A stretch of 64,000 bases of DNA from an uncultured beta proteobacterium (GTDB lineage: Bacteria > Pseudomonadota > Gammaproteobacteria > Burkholderiales > Rhodocyclaceae): the NCBI GenBank assembly GCA_903848955.1, contig CAINHS010000006.1:1-64000 (forward strand). Direction: 5' to 3'. Each line of letters begins with the position of its first letter. The stretch's first letter is position 1. Below are positions 1 through 7,927 of the stretch, in pieces. A program made the position numbers and the translations under genes. The notes beneath the pieces were generated by a model. The model did not search any database and was not told the origin of the DNA. It was given only the letters and a program-made list of their open reading frames with translations.

Positions 1-119
1 GGAGTCCCCGGCATGCAAAGCACCGGCCCCCGAAGGGGAGTCCCCGGCATGCAAAGCACCGGCCCCCGAAGGGGAGTCCCCGGCATGCAAAGCACCGGCC
101 CCCGAAGGGGAGTCCCCGG
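1..119. repeat. 36-bp tandem repeat, three copies plus a partial fourth
   Basis: A 36-bp unit beginning GGAGTCCCCGG and ending CCCCCGAAGG is repeated exactly at 1-36, 37-72 and 73-108, with an 11-base partial unit at 109-119. The array is cut by the window edge, so the true copy number is unknown. Each unit contains a CCCC-GAA-GGGG hairpin at its junction with the next. The unit length is a multiple of three and the frame into tolB stays open, so the array could be mistaken for a coding extension. It lies just upstream of tolB, where tolA would be expected to end. Confidence 0.95.
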
Positions 120-143
120 TCCGGGACCTGCCGGCCGAGGCGC

Positions 144-149
144 TATAAT
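144..149 (+). promoter_or_regulatory. TATAAT -10-like hexamer immediately before tolB
   Basis: A perfect TATAAT ends only seven bases before the tolB ATG. If used, transcription would start at or next to the ATG and give a leaderless message. No convincing -35 hexamer lies 16-18 bases upstream, and the 36-bp repeat occupies that space. Weak evidence. Confidence 0.25.
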
Positions 150-156
150 TCCACCC

Positions 157-1440
157 ATGAGATTCCACCGTCTTGTTCTTTGCTGTGCCGCGTGTCTGGC
201 GCTGTGTTCCCTTGCCGCCCGCGCGCAACTCACGGTCGAGATTACCGGCGCCGGCGCCAATCGCCTGCCGGTAGCCATTGCCGACTTCACGGGCGAGCGC
301 ATCATCAGTCAGGCTTTGACCTCGGTGGTACGTGCCGACCTCGAACGCAGCGGCCTGTTCCGCCTGGTTGATGCCGGCGCCCCCCTGGCAGACAGCGCCA
401 CGCCTGTCTTTGAAGACCTCAGGACACGCGGCGCCGATGCGGTAGCCGGGGGCAGCGTGGCCATGTTCGCCGACGGCCGCTACGAAACCCGCGTGCGCCT
501 GTCCGACGTGCCGAAGCAGGCGGTGCTGGGCAACCCGGCCTACCTGCATACCGGTGCCCAGTTGCGGGCGACGGCGCATCGCATCGCCGATTTCATCTAC
601 GAGAAACTTACCGGCGAGCCCGGCGTGTTCTCGACGCGCATCGCCTACGTCGTGAAGAGTACCGGCCGCTACGAGTTGAAGATCGCCGATGCCGACGGCA
701 GCAACGATCAGGCCGCTCTGGCATCGCGCGAACCGATCATTTCTCCGGCGTGGTCGCCCGACGGCAGCAAGCTCGCCTATGTCTCGTTCGAGGCGAAGAA
801 GCCGGTGGTCTATGTGCATGACCTCGCCAGCGGCCGCCGCCACGTCGCCGCCAACTTCAAGGGATCGAATTCCGCGCCGGCCTGGTCGCCCGACGGCAAG
901 CAGCTGGCGGTGGTGCTGACCAAGGACGGATCCTCGCAACTGTATATCGTCAATGCCGACGGCAGCGGTGTGACGCGCATGGCAACTTCGTCGGGCATCG
1001 ACACCGAACCGCGCTGGTCGCCGGACCGCCAGTTCATCTACTTCACCTCGGATCGCGGCGGCAGCCCGCAGATCTACCGCATCGCAACGGGCGGCGGGGC
1101 AAGCGGAAACACGGCCGATCGGGTCACCTTCGAGGGCAGCTACAACGTCACGCCGCGGCCCTCGCCGGACGGCAAGAGCCTGGCCTTCATCGCCCGCGAC
1201 GGCGGCCGCTTCCAGCTGGCGTTGATGGATCTGGCGACCAGGCAGACCCAGATCCTGACAGACTCCGCCAAGGACGAATCGCCCAGTTTCGCCCCCAACG
1301 GCCGCATGATCCTGTATGCCACCGAGATTAACGGGCGTGGTGTCCTGGCGGCTGTCTCCAGCGACGGCCGCGTCAAGCAAAAGCTCTCCGTGCAGGCCGC
1401 CGACGTGCGGGAACCTGCCTGGGGCCCCCTGGTCAGATAG
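157..1440 (+). CDS. tolB: Tol-Pal system beta-propeller protein TolB
   Basis: Periplasmic component of the Tol-Pal complex, which keeps the outer membrane attached and constricting during division; TolB docks with Pal and TolA. The 427-residue product has a signal peptide (hydrophobic core about residues 7-22, cleavage after Ala-Arg-Ala), an N-terminal alpha/beta domain, and from about residue 190 a series of PD40 propeller blades seen as repeated W-S-P-D-G motifs. I chose ATG 157, at the signal peptide; the frame is open further upstream but only through the tandem repeat. pal and cpoB follow on the same strand. Confidence 0.96.
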   Translation: MRFHRLVLCCAACLALCSLAARAQLTVEITGAGANRLPVAIADFTGERIISQALTSVVRADLERSGLFRLVDAGAPLADSATPVFEDLRTRGADAVAGGSVAMFADGRYETRVRLSDVPKQAVLGNPAYLHTGAQLRATAHRIADFIYEKLTGEPGVFSTRIAYVVKSTGRYELKIADADGSNDQAALASREPIISPAWSPDGSKLAYVSFEAKKPVVYVHDLASGRRHVAANFKGSNSAPAWSPDGKQLAVVLTKDGSSQLYIVNADGSGVTRMATSSGIDTEPRWSPDRQFIYFTSDRGGSPQIYRIATGGGASGNTADRVTFEGSYNVTPRPSPDGKSLAFIARDGGRFQLALMDLATRQTQILTDSAKDESPSFAPNGRMILYATEINGRGVLAAVSSDGRVKQKLSVQAADVREPAWGPLVR

Positions 1441-1488
1441 AAGTCCGACAAGAAACCCGCAACCGAATTCATCAAGGAAGCCATCATC

Positions 1489-2043
1489 ATGCGCACACGC
1501 CACATCTCCCTGCCGGCCCTCGCTGCCCTGACGCTGCTGCTGGCCGCCTGCGGCTCGCAACCGCCGGCTCCCGAACAGAACCCGGCAGGCGTTGAATCGC
1601 GCAGCCCCGGCGCCATCAAGGTCGACAGCAACCCCGTCGCCAGGGTGCAGCCGGATGCCTTCGATCCCGCCAGCATTGCGGCGCTGAAAGACCCGCGCAG
1701 CCCGCTGTCCAAGCGCAGTATTTATTTCGACTACGACAGCTATGTCGTCAAGGACGAGTTTCAGGCCCTGCTGACCGCCCACGGCAAGTTTCTATCGGCC
1801 AATCCGAAAATCAGAATGCTGATTCAGGGCAACGCCGACGAACGCGGCAGCCGCGAGTACAACCTGGCGCTGGGACAGAAGCGCGCCGACGCGGTAAGAA
1901 AGGCGCTGATCCTGCTCGGCGCCCGCGACGACCAGCTTGAAGCCGTCAGTCTCGGCGAAGAAAAACCGGTCTGCACCGAAGCCAGTGAAGAGTGCTGGGG
2001 CAAGAACCGCCGGGGCGACATGCTCTACTCGGGCGAATTCTGA
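1489..2043 (+). CDS. pal: Peptidoglycan-associated lipoprotein Pal
   Basis: Outer-membrane lipoprotein that binds peptidoglycan and TolB. The 184-residue product has a lipoprotein signal with lipobox L-A-A-C (Cys21). The OmpA-like domain covers about residues 75-184, with the F-D-Y-D-S segment and the peptidoglycan-binding region N-A-D-E-R-G-S-R-E-Y-N. The length is close to the family norm of about 170-185. It lies 48 bases after tolB and two bases before cpoB, so the three are probably co-transcribed. Confidence 0.96.
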   Translation: MRTRHISLPALAALTLLLAACGSQPPAPEQNPAGVESRSPGAIKVDSNPVARVQPDAFDPASIAALKDPRSPLSKRSIYFDYDSYVVKDEFQALLTAHGKFLSANPKIRMLIQGNADERGSREYNLALGQKRADAVRKALILLGARDDQLEAVSLGEEKPVCTEASEECWGKNRRGDMLYSGEF

Positions 2044-2045
2044 AC

Positions 2046-2780
2046 ATGCGCCGCGGGCTGGCCACACTGCTCCCGGTGCTGCTGGCCACGGCGTTGTCAT
2101 TGCCCGCCCGTGCGGGTCTTTTCGACGACGACGAGGCGCGCCACCGGATCGAACAGCTGCGCGTGGAAGTGACCGAGCTCGGCAAGCGCGCCGATACCGT
2201 CAGCCGCAACCAGATCGACTTCGCCAATCAGGTCGAGGCGATCAAGGCCGATATCGCCAAATTGCGCGGCCAGATCGAAGTTCTGACCTATGGACTCGAG
2301 GCGGCGCAAAAGCGCCAGCAGGATTTTTACGTTGACCTCGACAACCGGCTGCGCAAGCTCGAACAGCCGCCCGCCGAAGTCAAGCCGGAGGCGGCGAAGC
2401 CCGACCCGGCGCTCGAAACCCGCGACTACGAAGCTGCTCTGGCTGCCCTCAAAGCGGCGAAATACAGAGAGGCGGCGATTGCCTTCCTCGCCTTCCTCAA
2501 GACCTACCCGGTCAGCACTCTGGCCGCCTCGGCCCACTACTGGGGCGGCTACGCACACGCCCAGGCCAGGGAACACGCCGCCGCTGCCGAACTCTTCGGC
2601 AAGTTTGCCGCCGGCTGGCCCAACGATGAACGGACGCCGTCCGCGCTCGAAAGCCGGGCGGAAAGCCTTGAAGCCGTCAAGGATGTGAAGGGCGCCAGGG
2701 CCACCCTGGAGCAACTCGCCGAAAAGTATCCCAACAGCGAGGCGGGCCGGAAAGCCAAGCTGAGGCTGAAAAAGAAGTAG
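2046..2780 (+). CDS. cpoB: Cell division coordinator CpoB (YbgF)
   Basis: Periplasmic TPR protein of the Tol-Pal system that links outer-membrane constriction to septal peptidoglycan synthesis. The 244-residue product has a signal peptide ending near Ala-Arg-Ala (about residue 19), an N-terminal coiled coil of about residues 25-100 (the trimerisation region of the family), and C-terminal TPR repeats from about residue 130 carrying Y-P-x-S motifs. ATG 2046 starts at the signal peptide, two bases after the pal stop. Confidence 0.92.
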   Translation: MRRGLATLLPVLLATALSLPARAGLFDDDEARHRIEQLRVEVTELGKRADTVSRNQIDFANQVEAIKADIAKLRGQIEVLTYGLEAAQKRQQDFYVDLDNRLRKLEQPPAEVKPEAAKPDPALETRDYEAALAALKAAKYREAAIAFLAFLKTYPVSTLAASAHYWGGYAHAQAREHAAAAELFGKFAAGWPNDERTPSALESRAESLEAVKDVKGARATLEQLAEKYPNSEAGRKAKLRLKKK

Positions 2781-3448
2781 TGCCGGCCGCTGCCGTGACC
2801 GAGCCGGGCGCGACACTGCGCGTCACCGAAATCTTTCACTCCATCCAGGGTGAATCCAGCCGCGTCGGGCTGCCCACGGTGTTCGTCCGCCTCACCGGCT
2901 GCCCCCTGCGCTGTGTCTGGTGCGATACCGAGTACGCCTTCAGCGGCGGCGAACTTCTGGGCATTGCCGACATCGTGCAGCGCGTTGCCGGATTCAAGTG
3001 CGCCACGGTATGCGTCACCGGCGGCGAACCGCTGGCTCAGAAAAACTGCCTGCCGCTGCTGGTTGCCCTGTGCGATGCCGGTCATTCGGTATCGCTCGAA
3101 ACCAGCGGCGCACTGGACATCGGCGGCATCGACCCGCGCGTGGCGCGCATCGTCGACCTGAAGGCGCCGGGGTCGGCAGAGCAGGCGAAAAACCGCATGC
3201 AGAATCTCGATCTGCTGACGGCCGACGACGAGGTGAAGTTCGTTCTCGCTTCGCGCGAGGACTATGACTGGGCGCTATCGGTGTGCCGTCAATGGCAGAT
3301 CCCTGAACGCTGCCCAGTATTGTTTTCGCCGGTATCGGCTCAACTCGATCCGGCGCAACTCGCACAATGGGTCCTCGACGATCGTTTGCCGGTCCGCTTC
3401 CAGCTGCAGATGCACAAGCTGTTGTGGGGCAACACCCGGGGGTGCTGA
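2780..3448 (+). CDS. queE: 7-carboxy-7-deazaguanine synthase QueE
   Basis: Radical SAM enzyme that converts carboxytetrahydropterin to 7-carboxy-7-deazaguanine in queuosine precursor synthesis. The 222-residue protein carries the cluster motif as Cys41-x3-Cys45-x2-Cys48, preceded by S-I-Q-G-E-S, which is typical of QueE. It starts with GTG overlapping the last base of the cpoB stop (TAGTG), so translation is probably coupled. queC, often the next gene in betaproteobacteria, is absent here; a palindromic repeat and the end of a convergent gene follow instead. Confidence 0.93.
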   Translation: MPAAAVTEPGATLRVTEIFHSIQGESSRVGLPTVFVRLTGCPLRCVWCDTEYAFSGGELLGIADIVQRVAGFKCATVCVTGGEPLAQKNCLPLLVALCDAGHSVSLETSGALDIGGIDPRVARIVDLKAPGSAEQAKNRMQNLDLLTADDEVKFVLASREDYDWALSVCRQWQIPERCPVLFSPVSAQLDPAQLAQWVLDDRLPVRFQLQMHKLLWGNTRGC

Positions 3449-3466
3449 TCAATTCCTGAAACCTTG

Positions 3467-3596
3467 GCCACAGAGAGCGCAGCGGACACAGAGACAGGGC
3501 GGGTCTCAAACGCTCCGGTACTTCATCCTTTCGATGCCCGGCGCATTGTCTGTGATCTCTTGCGTTTCCCTCTGTGAACTCTGTGTCCTCTGTGGC
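3467..3596. repeat. Dispersed palindromic repeat, CACAGAG type (copy A)
   Basis: A 130-bp imperfect inverted repeat. The left arm starts GCCACAGAG and the right arm ends CTCTGTGTCCTCTGTGGC; both arms are built from a 9-base periodic CACAGAG core and flank about 70 bases of unrelated sequence. It fills the gap between queE and the convergent CoA-binding protein gene. A second copy with the same termini lies at 59528-59653 and a CGCAGAG variant at 62688-62790. Confidence 0.88.
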
Positions 3597-3601
3597 TGGA
3601 A

Positions 3602-4099
3602 CTATGGTTTCCGGTCCTGGTCTGGTGACGGCGGACAGGGCGGGCGCTTGGCGGAGATCACCCCGGTATTGACGCCGGCATAGTTGAGACCGCCGAAAAG
3701 TCGCGCGTATTCGATCTTCACGCAGCGATCCATGACCACATCGAGCCCGGCGGCGGCAGCCTTGCCGGCGGCCTCGTGGTTGATTACGCCCAACTGCAGC
3801 CACAGGCACCGGGCGCCGATGCGGATCGCCTGATCGGTGATCGGCATGGCCTCCCCGGGCTTGCGGAAGACATCGACCAGATCGACTCCGACCGGAATCG
3901 CCGCAAGATCCGGATAGCATTTCTGGCCGAGAATCTCGGTGGCACGCGGATTCACCGGAATGATGGTGTAGCCGTGCTCAAGCATGTACTTGGCGGCGAA
4001 ATAGCTGGGCCGGTTCCAGTCCGGCGACAAGCCGACCACTGCAATCACGCGATTGCCCAGCAGGACTCTGCGCAGGCCGGCGATATCATCAACAATCAT
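3602..4099 (-). CDS. CoA-binding domain protein (YccU-like)
   Basis: A 165-residue single-domain Rossmann protein of the CoA-binding family found in succinyl-CoA synthetase alpha subunits; its cellular role is not established. It has the nucleotide-binding start I-A-V-V-G-L-S-P-x-x-x-R-P-S-Y near residues 17-31, the I-I-P-V-N-P segment, and the W-L-Q-L-G-V core. ATG 4099 was chosen because GAGGGGGACC lies immediately upstream. The first 11 bases overlap the end of gluQ, so the two genes are probably coupled. Confidence 0.88.
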   Translation of the reverse strand: MIVDDIAGLRRVLLGNRVIAVVGLSPDWNRPSYFAAKYMLEHGYTIIPVNPRATEILGQKCYPDLAAIPVGVDLVDVFRKPGEAMPITDQAIRIGARCLWLQLGVINHEAAGKAAAAGLDVVMDRCVKIEYARLFGGLNYAGVNTGVISAKRPPCPPSPDQDRKP

Positions 4100-5048
4100 C
4101 TGGTCCCCCTCGGCGATCCGGCGGATTATCCCACTCCGGTGCAAGATTCCGCTCGCCGCCGGGTAATGCCGGGCCGGGCGGCACGCGGCCCGGTTGCCAG
4201 TTTTCGCCGGCCCAGACCCAGATCTCGCGCACCGTGGCGCAGGCCAGTCCCGGTGGCGGCTGCTGGCCGAGAAATTCCAGCGCCGCATGCAGCGCCGCCG
4301 CAGGCCGTGAAATGTCCACGGCTTGCGCACGTGTCTGCTTTGACAGCTTTTCGCCGGCGGCATTGACCGCCACCGGCAGGTGGGCATAGGCCGGTGTCGC
4401 CACGCCGAGGCATTGTTGCAGGTAGATCTGGCGCGATGTCGAACTCAGCAGGTCGGCACCGCGCACGACATGGCTGATGCCGGCTTCGGCATCGTCGACC
4501 ACCACCGCCAGCTGATAGGCAAACAGGCCGTCGGCGCGCCGCAGGATGAAGTCGCCCACCTCGCTGGCGAGATTGCTGACGACCGGGCCCTGGATCGCAT
4601 CGTCGAAGCTGATGCGGGCATCATCCACCCGCAGGCGCCAGGCGCGCGGCGCGGCATGGCCGGCGCGGCAGGTCCCCGGATAGATCGCGGCGCCATCAGG
4701 CGCGATGGCCGAATCCGCCAGTTCGCGGCGCGTGCAGGCGCAAGGGAAGACCCGGCCGGCCGCCTTCAGCCGTTCCAGCGCCGCCGCATAGGCCTGCTCA
4801 CGACGACTTTGCCAGATCACCTCGCCATCCCAGGCAAAGCCGCAGGCCTCCAGCAGGTGAAGGATTTCTGTGGCGGCTGCCGCCGAACAGCGTGGCGCAT
4901 CGACATCTTCCATGCGCAGATGCCACTCGCCGGAATGCGCCCTGGCTTCCAGGAACGAACCCGTGGCCGCCACCAGCGAACCGAAATGCAACGGGCCCGT
5001 GGGCGATGGCGCAAAGCGGCCGCGATAAGGAAATGTCGTAGCGTTCAT
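4089..5048 (-). CDS. gluQ: Glutamyl-Q tRNA(Asp) synthetase
   Basis: Truncated glutamyl-tRNA synthetase paralogue that glutamylates queuosine at position 34 of tRNA(Asp). The 319-residue product has the class I start R-F-A-P-S-P-T-G-P-L-H-F-G-S (HIGH-equivalent), the zinc-type cysteines around C-A-C-T-R-R-E-L, and the KMSKS-equivalent K-L-S-K-Q. It lacks the anticodon-binding domain, as expected for GluQ. ATG 5048 fits the family N-terminus. The presence of queE nearby is consistent with a queuosine-using cell. Confidence 0.93.
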   Translation of the reverse strand: MNATTFPYRGRFAPSPTGPLHFGSLVAATGSFLEARAHSGEWHLRMEDVDAPRCSAAAATEILHLLEACGFAWDGEVIWQSRREQAYAAALERLKAAGRVFPCACTRRELADSAIAPDGAAIYPGTCRAGHAAPRAWRLRVDDARISFDDAIQGPVVSNLASEVGDFILRRADGLFAYQLAVVVDDAEAGISHVVRGADLLSSTSRQIYLQQCLGVATPAYAHLPVAVNAAGEKLSKQTRAQAVDISRPAAALHAALEFLGQQPPPGLACATVREIWVWAGENWQPGRVPPGPALPGGERNLAPEWDNPPDRRGGPDDC

Positions 5049-5116
5049 CGGACACAGTGATAGCACGCCTTGAGGCAAAACGGTAGCATCCGGTTCATTT
5101 GAACAGGGAGGTAGCC

Positions 5117-5524
5117 ATGGCCGCGCTGGAACTCAACGCCGACAACTTTCAACAGGTCATCAATGACAATGCCAATGTAATCATCGATTTCTGGGCGCCA
5201 TGGTGCGCGCCCTGCCGCGGTTTTGCGCCGGTCTTCGAGGCGGCATCTGAAAAGTACGCGGCTGCTTTCGCTTTGAGTGACGGGACTTCGCCTTCGGGGG
5301 CCGTCATTTTCGCCAAGGTGAACACCGAGGAGCAGCAGGGAATTGCCGCCGCCTTCAACATCCGTTCGATCCCGACCCTGATGGTCTTTCGCGACCAGAT
5401 CATCATTTATTCGGAAGCGGGAGCATTGCCTGCCTCCGCTTTTGAACAGCTGATCGGGAAGGCCATGGCGCTCGACATGGACACGGTGCGCGCGGAAATC
5501 GCCGGACAAGCCGGGGCTGCCTGA
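5117..5524 (+). CDS. Thioredoxin family protein
   Basis: A 135-residue cytoplasmic thioredoxin-fold protein with the active site W-C30-A-P-C33. It is longer than the usual 105-110 residues because of an insertion of about 12 residues between helix 2 and strand 3 (around residues 53-66) and a C-terminal extension. The cis-proline region reads R-S-I-P-T-L-M. ATG 5117 follows GGGAGG, six bases away. It is convergent with rpoH. The substrate cannot be told from sequence. Confidence 0.88.
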   Translation: MAALELNADNFQQVINDNANVIIDFWAPWCAPCRGFAPVFEAASEKYAAAFALSDGTSPSGAVIFAKVNTEEQQGIAAAFNIRSIPTLMVFRDQIIIYSEAGALPASAFEQLIGKAMALDMDTVRAEIAGQAGAA

Positions 5525-5567
5525 ACCGGCCTGACGCCATCCCCGCCGGCAGCGGCGGTGCTAGAGC

Positions 5568-6461
5568 CTAAGCGAGCTGGCCCTTCATCTTCTGCATGGC
5601 CTTGACTTCAATCTGGCGGATGCGTTCCGCCGACACGCCGTATTCGGCGGCCAGTTCATGCAGTGTTGCCGCTTCTTCGCCATCGGCCACCAGCCAGCGC
5701 CTCTGGACGATGGCGCGGCTGCGGGCGTCGAGGCTTGCCAGCGCCGAGCTCAGGCCTTCGTCCTGCAAGCGGTCATATTGCTTGCGCTCGAGTACCGCCG
5801 AGGGTTCGATACTGCGGTCCGCGGTGAGGTAGGCGATGGGCGCGTAGCTGTCCTCGTCGTCGTCCGACGCGGGATCCAGCGACACGTCGGCACCGGTCAG
5901 GCGCGTTTCCATTTCGACAACTTCCTCGGGCTTGACGCCAAGGCGCTTGGCCACAGCGATCACTTCTTCGCTGCCCAGCGTGTTGAAACCCTGCCGTGAA
6001 TCCGCGTCCTGGGCCAGGGATGCCTTGATGCTGCGCAGATTGAAGAACAGCTTGCGCTGCGCCTTGGTCGTCGCGATCTTGACCAGACGCCAGTTCTTCA
6101 GGATGTACTCGTGAATTTCGGCCTTGATCCAGTGCATGGCAAACGACACCAGCCGCACACCGCGATCCGGATCGAAACGTTTGACCGCCTTCATCAAGCC
6201 GATGTTGCCTTCCTGAATCAGGTCGGCGTGGGGCAGGCCGTAGCCCAGATAGCCACGCGCGATGGCGATCACCAGACGCAGATGCGACGTCACCAGCTGG
6301 CGCGCCGCATCCAGATCATCTTCATCACGAAAGCGGCGGGTCAGCGCCTGCTCCTCCGCCAGACTCAGCATCGGTACGCGATTGGCGGCCGAGATGAATG
6401 CCTCGATGCTGCCGCCGGCGGCCAGCATCGGGAAATGATCAAGAGACACGGTATGACTCAT
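5568..6461 (-). CDS. rpoH: RNA polymerase sigma factor RpoH (sigma-32)
   Basis: Heat-shock sigma factor. The 297-residue product has region 2 with L-R-L-V-I-A-I-A-R-G-Y and the core-binding segment D-L-I-Q-E-G-N-I-G-L-M-K-A-V. The RpoH-box-like Q-R-K-L-F-F-N-L-R-S distinguishes sigma-32 from other group members. Region 4.2 forms the C-terminal helix-turn-helix (G-V-S-A-E-R-I-R-Q-I-E). AAGGAGGT lies just upstream of ATG 6461. A CIRCE operator sits 24 bases before the start, so HrcA probably represses this gene. The small heat-shock gene at 20131 has a matching sigma-32 promoter. Confidence 0.96.
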   Translation of the reverse strand: MSHTVSLDHFPMLAAGGSIEAFISAANRVPMLSLAEEQALTRRFRDEDDLDAARQLVTSHLRLVIAIARGYLGYGLPHADLIQEGNIGLMKAVKRFDPDRGVRLVSFAMHWIKAEIHEYILKNWRLVKIATTKAQRKLFFNLRSIKASLAQDADSRQGFNTLGSEEVIAVAKRLGVKPEEVVEMETRLTGADVSLDPASDDDEDSYAPIAYLTADRSIEPSAVLERKQYDRLQDEGLSSALASLDARSRAIVQRRWLVADGEEAATLHELAAEYGVSAERIRQIEVKAMQKMKGQLA

Positions 6462-6485
6462 GGTACGACCTCCTTGAATACAATA

Positions 6486-6512
6486 TTAGCACTCTTGAGG
6501 TAGGAGTGCCAA
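6486..6512 (-). promoter_or_regulatory. CIRCE operator (HrcA binding site) of rpoH
   Basis: TTAGCACTC, nine bases, GAGTGCCAA: the CIRCE inverted repeat with one mismatch to the consensus right arm GAGTGCTAA and the correct 9-base spacer. It lies between the rpoH start and the candidate -10 at 6534-6539, the usual position for HrcA operators. HrcA control of rpoH has been described for betaproteobacteria. Confidence 0.9.
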
Positions 6513-6524
6513 TAAGCGGATAAG

Positions 6525-6547
6525 TTCCCGACAATTATAGTCGGGAA
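6525..6547. promoter_or_regulatory. 8-bp inverted repeat over the candidate rpoH -10 box
   Basis: TTCCCGAC, seven bases, GTCGGGAA is a perfect 8-bp inverted repeat. Its spacer includes ATTATA, which reads TATAAT on the rpoH strand (6534-6539) and would place transcription start near 6527, just upstream of CIRCE. No strong -35 box is seen. The repeat could be a second operator or an RNA hairpin at the 5' end of the message. Confidence 0.5.
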
Positions 6548-6811
6548 TAGCCGGCGCCAGGTGCAGGCCCGTCAAGCGTGGCGCGAAGGACGCCCAGCTC
6601 GGAGGCGGTGGAAAATTCAGGCTTGAGTGATGCACCGGTACAAAAGTCCATGCCGCGGCGCTGGCCAGCTATCTGAATACAGAGGAACTATTGTAGTGGA
6701 CCCGGTGAAAACCGGGATCCCGGATCGCTCCGCGGGCGGAAGTTAGATCGCCCGGCAGGCCAACGATGCAAGGGCAAAGCGCTGCCCGGACGCTGCCGGC
6801 CTGGTTTGTCC
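6548..6811. other. Intergenic stretch with no recognised gene
   Basis: Together with the rpoH regulatory sites this makes a 350-base gap. I see no ORF with a ribosome binding site, no tRNA and no convincing terminator. A 38-codon minus-strand ORF (start near 6651) exists but has no Shine-Dalgarno sequence. Confidence 0.5.
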
Positions 6812-7201
6812 TCAGACCTTGGGCGGAGTGCCTTGAGGCGGGCGCTTCGACTTCTTGAAAAAACGCTTCGCGGGTTTGGCTCCCGGCGTTTGATCCGGCC
6901 GGCGTGCCTGCTCCGGGCGCCGTCCCTGCCCCTGCCCCTGACCTTGGCCCGGCGGTCCCTGGCGCCGCCCCGGTTCCGGCTGCGATCCCTGAATGCGATT
7001 GCCCGGTGCGAGACAGATTTCGAGTTCGATGATCTCGTCCCAGATGGCATCAGTCCGCTGGTGGTCCGGGATGGCCAGAAGTTCGCGCAAACGTCGGCGC
7101 GGATCGGGAAGTTGCGGTTCGTTGCGCGCGGGTTCCGCAGCTGGCTGCTCGATGGCCGTAGGCTCGAGAGGAGGCGGTTCGATGGGTTGTTCTTCGCTCA
7201 T
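6812..7201 (-). CDS. Hypothetical protein, Pro/Gln/Arg-rich, basic C-terminus
   Basis: A 129-residue protein of unknown function. A proline/glutamate-rich N-terminus is followed by an ordered core at about residues 33-60 (R-R-R-L-R-E-L-L-A-I-P-D-H-Q-R-T-D), then a low-complexity G-Q repeat and a strongly basic tail with K-R-F-F-K-K-S-K-R. The core is the kind of segment conserved in relatives; the tail suggests nucleic-acid contact, which is inference only. Three in-frame ATGs (7228, 7207, 7201) compete and none has a strong ribosome binding site. Confidence 0.6.
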   Translation of the reverse strand: MSEEQPIEPPPLEPTAIEQPAAEPARNEPQLPDPRRRLRELLAIPDHQRTDAIWDEIIELEICLAPGNRIQGSQPEPGRRQGPPGQGQGQGQGRRPEQARRPDQTPGAKPAKRFFKKSKRPPQGTPPKV

Positions 7202-7300
7202 CCCCATATTATCGCCCGAATAAGGCATTTGGTTCCAGCGTTCGCTGCAACCCGGGGCGCACTGTGGGTTTTAAGTTACGGATGATGGCCGGCGCGGCGG

Positions 7301-7915
7301 CTATTCTCCCGCCAGCAGTCGCACCAGGTCCTGCGCGATTCGCTGCGGCGTTTCACCATGCCGCAGGTAGAGCCTGAGCCGCCCGCCCGGATCGAAGACA
7401 TAGCTGCCGGCGCTGTGATCCACCGAGTAGCTGGAGGCAGTCTGCCCCGGCTGCTTGTGATAGAACACCTTGAACTCTTTGGCGACGGCCGCCGTAGCCT
7501 GCGCGTCGCCGTAAAGGCCGAGAAATGACGGATGGAAAGCCGGCACGTAGGCCGCGAGCAGCTGTGGCGTATCGCGCTCGGGATCGACCGTGACGAATAC
7601 CACTTGCACCCGTGCGGCTTCCGCTCCCAGCGCCGCCATCAGCTCGCGCATATTGGCCAGGGTGGCGGGACAGACATCCGGGCATTGCGTGTAGCCAAAG
7701 AACATGACCACCACGCGCCCCTTGAAATCAGCCAGGCGACGCGGCTTGCCGTGGTGATCGGTGAGTGCGAAATCCTTGCCCCAGTCGGCGCCGGTCAATT
7801 CGGTGGCGTTGAACCTGGTCTGCTGGCTGCAGCCAATGGTCAGCAGCGCAAGGCACAGCAGCACGACGCGCGTCAGCGCAGCAAGGAGGGCAGGGGGACG
7901 CACGCCGATGCTCAC
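7301..7915 (-). CDS. SCO1/SenC family copper-binding lipoprotein
   Basis: Membrane-anchored thioredoxin-fold protein of the Sco family, used in copper delivery to cytochrome c oxidase or in thiol handling. The 204-residue product has a lipobox-like T-I-G-C (Cys29), the copper motif Cys78-P-D-V-Cys82-P, and the third ligand His167 in S-V-D-H-S, so all metal ligands are present. No oxidase genes lie in the window; mpl is next upstream on the same strand, 12 bases away. Confidence 0.92.
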   Translation of the reverse strand: MSIGVRPPALLAALTRVVLLCLALLTIGCSQQTRFNATELTGADWGKDFALTDHHGKPRRLADFKGRVVVMFFGYTQCPDVCPATLANMRELMAALGAEAARVQVVFVTVDPERDTPQLLAAYVPAFHPSFLGLYGDAQATAAVAKEFKVFYHKQPGQTASSYSVDHSAGSYVFDPGGRLRLYLRHGETPQRIAQDLVRLLAGE

Positions 7916-7927
7916 GGTATTGCGGCG

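Noticed and set aside
1-119. CRISPR array
   Set aside because: Units are directly joined with no unique spacers and no cas genes are present.
13-156. N-terminal extension of TolB through the tandem repeat
   Set aside because: It would place 48 repetitive residues before a good signal peptide; the ATG at 157 fits the family, and the repeat frame is open only because its unit is a multiple of three.
3602-4387. Long upstream extension of the CoA-binding protein inside gluQ
   Set aside because: It is the antisense-frame carry-over of gluQ; ATG 4099 has a proper ribosome binding site and matches the family start.
5533-5567. Terminator between thioredoxin and rpoH
   Set aside because: A CCGCCG/CGGCGG stem exists but there is no T-tract on either strand.
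6536-6651. 38-codon minus-strand ORF upstream of rpoH
   Set aside because: No ribosome binding site and it overlaps the candidate rpoH promoter.
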